Shown: positions 1 through 6,109 of the stretch, one piece after another
Layout: every line of letters starts with the position of its first letter
How positions within the stretch are numbered: the first letter of the stretch is position 1
Program-made: the position numbers and the translations under genes
Notes under the pieces: model-generated
Seen by the model: only the letters and a program-made list of their open reading frames with translations
The model's database searches: none
What the model was told of the DNA's origin: nothing
Assembly: GCA_023416315.1 (NCBI GenBank)
Contig: JAEZIA010000408.1
Location: 1 to 8,852, forward strand
DNA length: 8,852 nt
Reading direction: 5' to 3'
DNA from: Actinomycetes bacterium
Lineage (GTDB): Bacteria > Actinomycetota > Actinomycetes > Mycobacteriales > Mycobacteriaceae

Positions 1-519
1 GTCGAGGGCGCCCAGCAGCTGTTGTTCTCCGGTCAGCAGTTGATCTCCTCGATCGGTCTGCGGGGAGTCCCGGCGGTGGTACCCAATGGATTCCACACCG
101 TCGATCGGGAGGGTGCGATCGAGGATCTGTCCCGTGCCCTCAACGGCGCCCGCCAGGCGATGACGTTGATGGCCGGGCTGTTATGGGTGGTGGCCGCACT
201 CATCGTCGGATCGATGATCTATGTGTCGGCGATTGAACGGACGAGGGACTTCGCGGTATTCAAGGCCGTGGGCGTGCCGGCCCGGTCCATTCTCGGCGGC
301 CTGGCCGTGCAGGCGGTGATCGTCGCCGTCCTGGCCGCGCTGCTCGGTGGCGTGTTGTCGGTGCTGTTGGGCCCGCTGTTCCCGATGCGGGTGGATATCC
401 CGACCGCGGCGTTCGTGGCGCTGCCGATCCTGGCTGTGGTGATCGGGCTGCTGGCCAGCGTCGCCGGGCTCCGGCGTGCGGTGACCGTCGATCCGGCGCT
501 GGCGTTCGGGGGGCCCTAA
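1..519 (+). CDS. FtsX/MacB-type ABC transporter permease, C-terminal part (5' end outside window)
   Basis: The reading frame is open from the first base, so the window holds only the last 172 residues and the true start lies upstream. Numbered from the window edge, hydrophobic membrane spans lie at about 54-77, 101-123 and 135-157. Between the first two sits ERTRDFAVFKAVGVP (79-93), the cytoplasmic coupling segment typical of FtsX-like permeases (an ER..E(I/F)...KA.G pattern). Three C-terminal spans around this segment fit the end of an FtsX/MacB/LolC-type subunit, a family that drives mechanotransmission or export rather than classical solute import. The TAA stop is one base before the GTG of the ATPase gene, so the two are surely co-transcribed and form one transporter. 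From memory, related M. tuberculosis permeases (Rv2563, Rv0072) are annotated as glutamine transporters; the FtsX fold makes that substrate doubtful. The substrate is unknown. Confidence 0.88.
   Translation, partial: VEGAQQLLFSGQQLISSIGLRGVPAVVPNGFHTVDREGAIEDLSRALNGARQAMTLMAGLLWVVAALIVGSMIYVSAIERTRDFAVFKAVGVPARSILGGLAVQAVIVAVLAALLGGVLSVLLGPLFPMRVDIPTAAFVALPILAVVIGLLASVAGLRRAVTVDPALAFGGP
508..513 (+). promoter_or_regulatory. G-rich ribosome-binding site for the ABC ATPase gene
   Basis: A run of six G lies within the last codons of the permease, seven bases before the GTG at 521. It is the only purine-rich Shine-Dalgarno-like stretch close to that start, and with the one-base gap it supports GTG 521 as the start. 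It is a loose rather than perfect match to GGAGG. Confidence 0.4.
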
Positions 520-520
520 C

Positions 521-1564
521 GTGGCCGACCTGCGGATCAAAGACCTCGTCGTGGAGTACTCCCGCGGTGAATACGCGGTGCGCCCGATCGACGGTCTGAG
601 CCTGGACGTCAGCGCCGGATCGCTGGCGATTCTGTTGGGACCGAGCGGCTGTGGAAAGACCACGCTGCTGTCGTGCCTGGGTGGCATCCTCACCCCGTCC
701 GCCGGCCGCATCGAGTTCGGCGACGTGGACCTCACCAGACTCGACGAACGCGAACTGTCTTCCTATCGGCGCAGCACCGTCGGCATCGTGTTCCAGGCGT
801 TCAACCTGGTGGCCAGTCTCACCGCGCTGGAGAACGTGATGGTGCCGTTGCGCGCGGCCCGGGTGCCGCGCAAGGAGGCGCGGCAGCGGGCCGAGGAGTT
901 GCTCGCCCGGGTCGGGCTGGCCGACCGGATGCGGCACCGCCCCGGTGACCTCAGCGGCGGCCAGCAGCAGCGGGTGGCGGTCGCCAGGGCGATCGCCTTG
1001 GATCCGCCGCTGGTGCGGGCCGACGAGCCCACCGCGCACCTGGACTACATCCAGGTCGAGCAGGTGCTGGGCCTGATCCGCGAGCTGGCCTCCGGTGAGC
1101 GGGTGGTGGTGGTCGCCACGCATGACACCCGGATGCTGCCGATGGCCGACCGGGTGGTGGAGCTGATGCCACATCTGCCCCACACCGAGCACGAACCGGA
1201 GACGGTGGAGCTGGCAGCCGGAGAGGCACTCTTCGAGCAGGGCACACTCGGCAACTGCATCTACGTGGTGTCCAGCGGAGAAATCGAGATCGTCCGCGAA
1301 CTATCGAGCGGCGATGAAGAATTGCTGAAGGTGGCCGGCCCCGGCGACTACTTCGGCGAGATGGGTCCGGTGTTCGGGCTGCCGCGGTCGGCGACCGCAC
1401 GGGCGCGAAGCAACGCGGCGGTGGTCGGCTATACCGTGCAGGCGTTCCGGGAGAAGCTGGGCGCCACCGGTTCCCGGGAGATCGTTGAGCACAAAGAGCT
1501 CGATGATCAGTCCGGCACCAGGCTCAGCAGCAAGTCGGGCCCGATCCGGTCGACGCCGTCGTAG
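521..1564 (+). CDS. ABC transporter ATPase fused to a C-terminal cyclic-nucleotide-binding domain
   Basis: A 347-residue cytoplasmic ATPase that should power the FtsX-type permease encoded just upstream. The nucleotide-binding domain spans about 1-215: Walker A GPSGCGKT (40-47), Q-loop Q92, signature LSGGQ (144-148), Walker B ending in D168-E169, D-loop HLD (173-175) and switch H201. The domain resembles the MacB/LolD group. A CNB domain follows at about 227-314. Its phosphate-binding cassette (G279, E280, then PRSAT at 288-292 with R289) keeps the residues that hold the cyclic phosphate in CAP-like proteins, so ligand binding looks possible. Oddities are R166 inside the normally hydrophobic Walker B strand and a C-terminal tail (about 329-347) that lies antisense to the end of ribD. 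From memory, M. tuberculosis Rv2564 and Rv0073 have the same fusion and are often called GlnQ. That glutamine-import name is not supported by the FtsX-type partner. The GTG start was chosen for the one-base gap to the permease. Confidence 0.92.
   Translation: MADLRIKDLVVEYSRGEYAVRPIDGLSLDVSAGSLAILLGPSGCGKTTLLSCLGGILTPSAGRIEFGDVDLTRLDERELSSYRRSTVGIVFQAFNLVASLTALENVMVPLRAARVPRKEARQRAEELLARVGLADRMRHRPGDLSGGQQQRVAVARAIALDPPLVRADEPTAHLDYIQVEQVLGLIRELASGERVVVVATHDTRMLPMADRVVELMPHLPHTEHEPETVELAAGEALFEQGTLGNCIYVVSSGEIEIVRELSSGDEELLKVAGPGDYFGEMGPVFGLPRSATARARSNAAVVGYTVQAFREKLGATGSREIVEHKELDDQSGTRLSSKSGPIRSTPS
1507..1564. other. Convergent coding overlap (ABC ATPase-CNB gene / ribD)
   Basis: The + strand ATPase gene runs to its TAG at 1562-1564, while the - strand ribD stops at TGA 1509-1507, so the two coding regions share 58 bp tail to tail. 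There is no room for an intergenic terminator, and I see no hairpin followed by a T-tract on either side. The RibD part encoded here is the last ~18 residues, which look like a normal RibD C-terminus. The ATPase part is a Ser/Gly/Arg/Pro-rich tail after the CNB domain with no recognisable motif. Confidence 0.9.
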
Positions 1565-2526
1565 CGCCACCGCAGCGCCCGCGCGATGCTGGGCACGCCG
1601 ACGTCGTCGACGGCGGTCACCGGACCGCCGAGCAGGATCGGCCCGACATAGGCCAGGATCCGATTGATCACCCCGGCCCGCAGGAACGCACCGGCCAGTG
1701 TCGGACCGCCCTCGAGCAATACGTCGGTGCGGTCGGACAGCGCCTGGATGACCTCGTGCGGGTCGTGGGTGCGGATCACCATCGTGCGCGAATCATCGTT
1801 GAGCACATTGGCTTCCGGCGAGATCTCCCGCTTGCCGACGACCACCCGCAGTGGCTGCCGGTCGGCCAGTCCCCCGCCGGGCAGCCGCGCGGTCAGCGTC
1901 GGGTCGTCGACGAAGACAGTGCCGGTACCGACGACGATCGCATCGCAGGCCGCCCGTCGCACATGCAGGTCGGCGCGCGCCGCATCGCTGGTGATCCATT
2001 GCGACGAGCCGTCGGCGGCGGCGCTGCGGCCATCCACACTGGTGGCGAACTTCCACGTGACGTGCGGACGCCCGGTGCGCTGCTTGTGCAGCCATTCCCG
2101 TAGCGGCCCGCCCGCGACCTCGTCGGCACCCACCCCCGCGGTGACGTCGATCCCGGCGTTCCGCAGGCGCCCGGCGCCGCCCGCGGCGATCGGATTGGGA
2201 TCGGCGACCGCATAGACCACCGCGGCCAGCCCGGCACGGATCAGCGCGTCGACGCAGGGCGGGGTGCGCCCGTGGTGGTTGCACGGTTCGAGGGTGACGA
2301 CCGCGGTACCGCCTGCCGCCCGCTCCCCCGCCTCGCGCAGCGCGACCACCTCGGCGTGCGGGCCACCGGTCGGCTGAGTGCCGCCGACGCCGACGACCTC
2401 ACCCTCTGCGCTCAGAATCACCGCTCCCACAGGAGGATTCGGGTAGGTCGAGCCCTTGACCCGGTCGGCCTGGGCGATGGCAAGCCGCATCGCGGCGTCG
2501 AGTTCGGCCGGCGTGGGTGCCGTCAT
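1507..2526 (-). CDS. ribD: Bifunctional riboflavin biosynthesis deaminase/reductase RibD (RibG)
   Basis: A 339-residue cytoplasmic enzyme for two consecutive steps of riboflavin synthesis: deamination of the pyrimidine product of GTP cyclohydrolase II, then NADPH-dependent reduction of the ribosyl side chain. The N-terminal zinc deaminase domain (about 5-147) has the HAE motif (H57, E59) and PCNHHGRTPPC (81-91), giving zinc ligands H57, C82 and C91 with E59 as proton shuttle. The C-terminal reductase domain (about 153-336) shows KFATSVDG (159-166), WITS (177-180), VGTGT (199-203) and LLEGGPTLAGAF (270-281). The length is close to the ~340-370 usual for the fusion, and no key residue is missing. 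The ATG at 2526-2524 overlaps the rpe stop as ATGA, implying translational coupling; no strong Shine-Dalgarno precedes it. It is the last gene of the minus-strand run, and its 3' end overlaps the convergent ABC ATPase gene. Confidence 0.97.
   Translation of the reverse strand: MTAPTPAELDAAMRLAIAQADRVKGSTYPNPPVGAVILSAEGEVVGVGGTQPTGGPHAEVVALREAGERAAGGTAVVTLEPCNHHGRTPPCVDALIRAGLAAVVYAVADPNPIAAGGAGRLRNAGIDVTAGVGADEVAGGPLREWLHKQRTGRPHVTWKFATSVDGRSAAADGSSQWITSDAARADLHVRRAACDAIVVGTGTVFVDDPTLTARLPGGGLADRQPLRVVVGKREISPEANVLNDDSRTMVIRTHDPHEVIQALSDRTDVLLEGGPTLAGAFLRAGVINRILAYVGPILLGGPVTAVDDVGVPSIARALRWRYDGVDRIGPDLLLSLVPD
2523..2526 (-). promoter_or_regulatory. ATGA overlap coupling rpe to ribD
   Basis: On the minus strand ATGA contains the ribD start (ATG) and the rpe stop (TGA). 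No clear Shine-Dalgarno precedes it, so ribD translation probably relies on ribosomes finishing rpe. Confidence 0.75.
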
Positions 2527-3206
2527 AGTCGCAGATGCTGCGAGGCGGTGGCGGCCTGACGGCGCAACGCCTCCACCGCGGCAGCCGGGTCCTGGGCGCC
2601 GTACACCGCGGAGCCGGCGACGAAGCAGTCCACCCCGGCTTCGGCGGCCGCCTCGATGGTGTCGGCGTTGATGCCACCGTCGATCTCGACCAGGATCGTC
2701 AGCTCACCGGAATCGACCAGTCGCCGCGCGGTCGCGACCTTGGACAGCACGTCGGCGATGAAGCTCTGGCCGCCGAAACCGGGCTCGACCGACATCACCA
2801 GCAGCGTGTCGAAGTCGCGCAGGATGTCCAGGTACGGCTCCAGCGGGGTGCCCGGCTTGACCGACAGCCCCGCCTTGGCGCCGGCGGCCCGGATGTCGCG
2901 GGCGACCCCGACCGGGTTCTCGGTGGCCTCGACGTGAAACGTGACGTTGTAGGCGCCCGCCTCGGCGTAGCCCGGCGCCCAGCGGTCCGGGTCGTCGATC
3001 ATCAGATGGCAGTCCATCGGGATGTCGGTTGCCTTGAGCAGGCTCTCCACCACCGGCAGGCCGAGGGTGAGGTTGGGCACGAAATGGCCGTCCATCACGT
3101 CGACGTGCAGCCAGTCGGCTCCCTCGACCGCGGCGGCCTCATCGGCCAGGCGGGCGAAGTCGGCGGCCAGAATCGACGGCGCGATAAGCGGTTTCATGGC
3201 GCCCAT
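2523..3206 (-). CDS. rpe: Ribulose-phosphate 3-epimerase
   Basis: A 227-residue TIM-barrel enzyme that interconverts D-ribulose-5-phosphate and D-xylulose-5-phosphate in the pentose phosphate pathway. Visible motifs are PSILAADF (10-17), HVDVMDGHFVPN (34-45), CHLMI (66-70), EPGFGGQSF (141-149), EIDGGIN (174-180) and AGSAVYG (197-203). Predicted metal ligands are H34, D36, H67 and D176, with D36 and D176 also the acid/base pair. The open frame extends upstream to 3266, but those 20 extra residues lie in rsmB and are not Rpe-like. I chose the ATG at 3206-3204 because it forms a TAATG overlap with the rsmB stop and gives a normal-length protein; the ATG at 3197 is an alternative that removes only three residues. 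The gene ends in an ATGA overlap with ribD. The pairing fits a shared substrate, since ribulose-5-phosphate also feeds the four-carbon branch of riboflavin synthesis. Confidence 0.96.
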   Translation of the reverse strand: MGAMKPLIAPSILAADFARLADEAAAVEGADWLHVDVMDGHFVPNLTLGLPVVESLLKATDIPMDCHLMIDDPDRWAPGYAEAGAYNVTFHVEATENPVGVARDIRAAGAKAGLSVKPGTPLEPYLDILRDFDTLLVMSVEPGFGGQSFIADVLSKVATARRLVDSGELTILVEIDGGINADTIEAAAEAGVDCFVAGSAVYGAQDPAAAVEALRRQAATASQHLRL

Positions 3207-3208
3207 TA
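3204..3208 (-). promoter_or_regulatory. TAATG overlap coupling rsmB to rpe
   Basis: On the minus strand TAATG joins the rsmB stop (TAA) to the rpe start (ATG) through a shared A. It decides the rpe start against the longer open frame that reaches 3266. Confidence 0.75.
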
Positions 3209-4642
3209 AACAGTCTTCTGCAGGGCCGCCGCGAACATGGCATCGGTACCGTGCCGGTGCGGCCACAACTGCACATGCGGCCCGTCACCGAGCCGCTCGG
3301 CCGGGGCGAACAATGCCCGGGTGTCCAGCGCGGTGACCGGTTGCCTGCGCAGCGCGTCGGAGACCACGCCGACGGTCTCCGCCACGTGTGGCGAGCAGGT
3401 GGCGTACAGCACCACCCCGCCGGGGCGGACCAGCGCGATCGCAGCGGCCAGCAGCTCGCGCTGCAGCCTGGCCAGCACCGGGACATCGGCCGGGGTGCGC
3501 CGCCAGCGCGCCTCCGGGCGGCGGCGCAGCGCCCCGAGCCCGGTACATGGCGCGTCGACAAGCACCCGGTCGAAGCTGCCGGGTACCAGGCCGGACTCCC
3601 GGCCGTCCACCCGCAGCACCTCGACCGGCAGGCCATGGGTGTTCTGCTCGACCAGCTCGGCGCGTCGCGGCGCCGGTTCGACCGCGGTGACGGCGCCGCC
3701 GCGCTGGGCCGCGATCGCCGCGATCAGCGCGGTCTTGCCGCCCGGCCCCGAGCACAGGTCCAGCCAGCGGCCGCCGTCGTCGCCGTCGAGTGGCGCCAGG
3801 GTCAGCGCACGGGCGACCAGCTGGCTGCCCTCGTCCTGGACCAGCGCCTTGCCGTCGCGGACCGCGGCCAGCCGGCCCGGGTCGCCGCCGCCGAGGTACA
3901 CCGCGTACGGCGAGTATCGCCCGACCGTGCCGTCGACATCGGCGGCGAGTTGTTCGGCGGTCAGCACGCCCGGGCGCGCGGCGAGGTGCACGCCGGGGCG
4001 GGCGTCGTCGGCGGCCAGTGCGGCGTCCAGCTCGCCGGCGTCGGCGCCGAGCGCGTCGGCGAAGGACTGGGCGATCCAGCGCGGGTGGGCGTGCACGAAC
4101 GCCAGGTGACCGACCGGGTCGGTGGCTGCCGAGGGCGCCAATTCGGCCACCCAGGACGCCTCGTCGCGGCCGGAGATCGCGCGCAGCACACCGTTGACGA
4201 AACCGGCTCGGACACTGTCAAATTCGATACCGGCCTGCTCGACGGTGGTGGACACCGCGGCGTGCTCGGCGACGTTCGTGCGCAGCAGTTGGTAGCTGCC
4301 GAGCCGCAGCAGGTCCAGCAGCACCGGATCGATCTGATCGGTGGGACGGCCGGCCGCGGCGGCGATCACGGCGTCGAGCAGGCCAAGGGTGCGGCAACTG
4401 CCGTAGGCGAGTTCGGTGGCGAACGCCGCGTCGCGGCCGTGGATTCCGCGCTCGGCCAGCATCGCCGGCAGCACCAGGTTGGCGTAGGCGTCGCGCTCGG
4501 ACACCGCACGCAGCACGTCGAACGCGGCCTGGCGCGCCGGGTCGAGTGGGGTGCGGCGCGGCCTGCGCGGTGGACGGTGTTGATCGCGCTTCTGGAAGTC
4601 CTTGCCGCGGTTCGGCTTTCGGTTCCCAGGACGGTCACTCAT
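3206..4642 (-). CDS. rsmB: 16S rRNA m5C methyltransferase RsmB (Fmu/Sun)
   Basis: A 478-residue SAM-dependent methyltransferase of the NOL1/NOP2/Sun family; in E. coli RsmB makes m5C967 in 16S rRNA. Residues 1-32 form a basic, Arg/Pro/Lys-rich, probably disordered leader. A NusB-like RNA-binding domain follows at about 34-160. The Rossmann methyltransferase domain covers about 235-478: QDEGSQ (269-274), the SAM loop DLCSGPGGKT (295-304), DAPCTGLG (363-370) with release cysteine C366, and ATCSPHVAET (414-423) with nucleophile C416. Both cysteines are present, so it should be active. The ATG at 4642-4640 overlaps the fmt stop as ATGA, and the TAA stop shares its last base with the rpe start, so it is coupled on both sides. 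The fmt-rsmB pairing is also seen in enterobacteria. The gene is called fmu in mycobacterial annotations. Confidence 0.96.
   Translation of the reverse strand: MSDRPGNRKPNRGKDFQKRDQHRPPRRPRRTPLDPARQAAFDVLRAVSERDAYANLVLPAMLAERGIHGRDAAFATELAYGSCRTLGLLDAVIAAAAGRPTDQIDPVLLDLLRLGSYQLLRTNVAEHAAVSTTVEQAGIEFDSVRAGFVNGVLRAISGRDEASWVAELAPSAATDPVGHLAFVHAHPRWIAQSFADALGADAGELDAALAADDARPGVHLAARPGVLTAEQLAADVDGTVGRYSPYAVYLGGGDPGRLAAVRDGKALVQDEGSQLVARALTLAPLDGDDGGRWLDLCSGPGGKTALIAAIAAQRGGAVTAVEPAPRRAELVEQNTHGLPVEVLRVDGRESGLVPGSFDRVLVDAPCTGLGALRRRPEARWRRTPADVPVLARLQRELLAAAIALVRPGGVVLYATCSPHVAETVGVVSDALRRQPVTALDTRALFAPAERLGDGPHVQLWPHRHGTDAMFAAALQKTV
4639..4642 (-). promoter_or_regulatory. ATGA overlap coupling fmt to rsmB
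   Basis: On the minus strand ATGA contains the rsmB start and the fmt stop. The nearest purine run (GAGG) is roughly 13 bases upstream, too far to be ideal, which again favours re-initiation. Confidence 0.7.
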
Positions 4643-5568
4643 GATGCCCGCACCGCCTCGTCGAGACGAGCGCCACGAGCCCAGTCGGCGGCGTTCATCA
4701 ACTTCTTGCCCGGCGGCTGCACCTGATGAAGCAGCACCGGTTGCGAGCCGGTGCCGACCCGCACCCCGGACCGGTCGGCCGCAATCGACCCCGGCGGCAG
4801 CACCGCCGCCGCCTCGTCGACGGTGACCGGACCGATCTTCACCCGCAGGTCACCGACCATGGTCCAGGCCCCGGGGTTCGGCGTCACCGCGCGTATCCGG
4901 CGCTCGACGACCTGCGCGGGCAGGTCCCACGAGATACGCGCCTGCTCGACGGTGATCTTGGGCGCCACGCTGACCCCGTCGGCGGGCTGCGGTACCGGCG
5001 TCAGCGTGCCGTCGGCGATACCGTCCAGCGTCGCCTCCAGCAGGCCCGCACCCGAGACAGCCAGCCGGTCGAGCAGGTCACCGGAGGTGTCGGTGGGACG
5101 CACCGACTCGGTGAGCACCCCGTAGACGGGCCCGGAGTCCAGGCTCGGCTCGATCAGGAAAGTCGTTGCGCCGGTCACGGTGTCGCCGGCGGCGATCGCC
5201 GCCTGCACCGGTGCGGCACCACGCCAGGCCGGCAGCAGCGAGAAGTGCAGGTTGATCCAGCCGCGCGGCGGCACAGCCAGCAGCGCCTCGGACAGCAGGG
5301 CGCCGTAGGCCACCACCGCACAGCACTCCGGCGCCAGTGCGGTCAGCTCGGCGATGAACTCCGGCGAGTTCGGCCGCGCCGGGCGCAGCACCGGGATGCC
5401 CGCCTCCTCGGCGAGCCGTGCCACCGGCGAGGGCGCGGGTTTCCCGCGCCGGCCGGCCGCGGCGTCGGGCCGGGTGAGCACCGCGATCACCTCGTGGCGG
5501 GGTGAGTCGATCAGCCGCTGCAGCGACGGCAGTGCCGGTTCGGGTGTGCCGGCGAAAACGATTCGCAT
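4639..5568 (-). CDS. fmt: Methionyl-tRNA formyltransferase
   Basis: A 309-residue cytoplasmic enzyme that transfers a formyl group from 10-formyl-tetrahydrofolate to initiator Met-tRNA. The N-terminal formyl-transferase Rossmann domain (about 1-190) begins MRIVFAGTPEPA and has the tRNA-acceptor loop region around GRRGKPAPSPV (39-49). The active-site block NLHFSLLPAWRGAAPV (106-121) supplies N106 and H108, and D144 (in SLDSG) completes the usual Asn-His-Asp triad. The C-terminal OB-like domain (about 210-305) contains TPNPGAW (234-240) and ends with the family signature VQPPGKKLMNAADW. Length is normal. The start four bases after the lemA stop gives the canonical N-terminus, although its best purine run (AGAGG) is only one base from the ATG, so translation may depend on ribosomes finishing lemA. 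The stop overlaps the rsmB start as ATGA. Confidence 0.97.
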   Translation of the reverse strand: MRIVFAGTPEPALPSLQRLIDSPRHEVIAVLTRPDAAAGRRGKPAPSPVARLAEEAGIPVLRPARPNSPEFIAELTALAPECCAVVAYGALLSEALLAVPPRGWINLHFSLLPAWRGAAPVQAAIAAGDTVTGATTFLIEPSLDSGPVYGVLTESVRPTDTSGDLLDRLAVSGAGLLEATLDGIADGTLTPVPQPADGVSVAPKITVEQARISWDLPAQVVERRIRAVTPNPGAWTMVGDLRVKIGPVTVDEAAAVLPPGSIAADRSGVRVGTGSQPVLLHQVQPPGKKLMNAADWARGARLDEAVRAS

Positions 5569-5572
5569 GCCT

Positions 5573-6109
5573 CTACTTTGGCACCTGGTAGAACTCGCGC
5601 TGCGACACCCCGGCCATACCGGCCACGAACATCGTCGGAATCGTGGTGACCAGCCGGTTCACCGTGGCGACGGCGTCGTTGTAGTACTGCCGGGCGAACG
5701 CCAGCTTGTCCTCGGTGTCGGCCAGGTTCTGCTGCAGGTTCAAGAAATTGTTCGACGAGTTCAGCTGCGGATAGGTCTGGCCGAGCGCCAGCACCTGTCC
5801 GACCGCGCTGTCGAACTCCTTCTCAGCCGAACTGCGTTGCGCCACAGACCTTCCGGTTGTCGCGGCGGCGAGTGCGGTTTGCGCGTCGGCGACGTGATCC
5901 AGGATCGCCTTCTCGTGGGCGGCGAAGGTCTGCACGGTCTGCACGAGGCTGGGGATCAGCGCCGCCCGCCGGGTGAGCTGCACGTCGATACCACCGAGCG
6001 CCTCGTCGACGCGGACGTCGGCGGCGCGAACCTTGTTGTAGCCCACCACGAATCCGATCAGTACCAGCACCGCCAGCACCAGCACCACGATCAGCACGAA
6101 GCTCACCAC
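5573..6109 (-). CDS. lemA: LemA-family membrane protein
   Basis: A 178-residue protein with one N-terminal membrane span (about 3-23) followed by a helical-bundle domain. Family-typical features are GYN (23-25), IDVQLTRRAALIPSL (41-55) with VQTV to 59, AHE (64-66), YPQL (113-116), and a C-terminal helix with TEDKLAFARQYYNDAV (132-147). It ends REFYQVPK, as is usual for LemA proteins. The family is widespread but its biochemical role is not established. The gene overlaps the DUF2207 gene, a pairing seen in many bacteria, which suggests the two proteins act together at the membrane. Two adjacent GTG codons can serve as start: 6109-6107 (7-base overlap with the upstream stop) or 6106-6104 (a 4-base GTGA overlap). 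The sequence does not decide; the longer form is given. Confidence 0.93.
   Translation of the reverse strand: MVSFVLIVVLVLAVLVLIGFVVGYNKVRAADVRVDEALGGIDVQLTRRAALIPSLVQTVQTFAAHEKAILDHVADAQTALAAATTGRSVAQRSSAEKEFDSAVGQVLALGQTYPQLNSSNNFLNLQQNLADTEDKLAFARQYYNDAVATVNRLVTTIPTMFVAGMAGVSQREFYQVPK
6103..6106 (-). promoter_or_regulatory. GTGA stop/start overlap between the DUF2207 gene and lemA
   Basis: Read on the minus strand, the bases are GTGA: the TGA ends the DUF2207 gene and the GTG is the second of two tandem GTG codons able to start lemA. This arrangement usually means translational coupling, with ribosomes that end DUF2207 re-initiating on lemA. Confidence 0.6.

Noticed and set aside
260..1192. 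310-residue minus-strand frame opposite the permease and ABC ATPase
   Set aside because: His/Arg/Pro-rich shadow lying opposite all the Walker and signature motifs of the real gene.
521..1564. Naming the ABC ATPase GlnQ (glutamine importer)
   Set aside because: The neighbouring permease is FtsX-like, not an amino-acid importer permease, and no substrate-binding protein gene is visible, so the name would mislead.
1564..1680. Bidirectional terminator at the convergent junction
   Set aside because: Short GC-rich self-complementary pieces exist (for example around GACGTC and GTCGAC near 1600), but no stable stem with a T-tract stands out from the background of GC-rich coding DNA.
3207..3266. 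Longer N-terminus for Rpe starting at 3266
   Set aside because: The 20 extra residues lie inside rsmB, are not Rpe-like and would break the TAATG junction; the 227-residue form is of normal family length.
3251..4726. 491-residue open frame on the plus strand antisense to rsmB
   Set aside because: It is a shadow of the high-GC rsmB gene: no recognisable domain, low-complexity Arg/Gly/Val/Gln composition, and the opposite strand has a full set of catalytic motifs.
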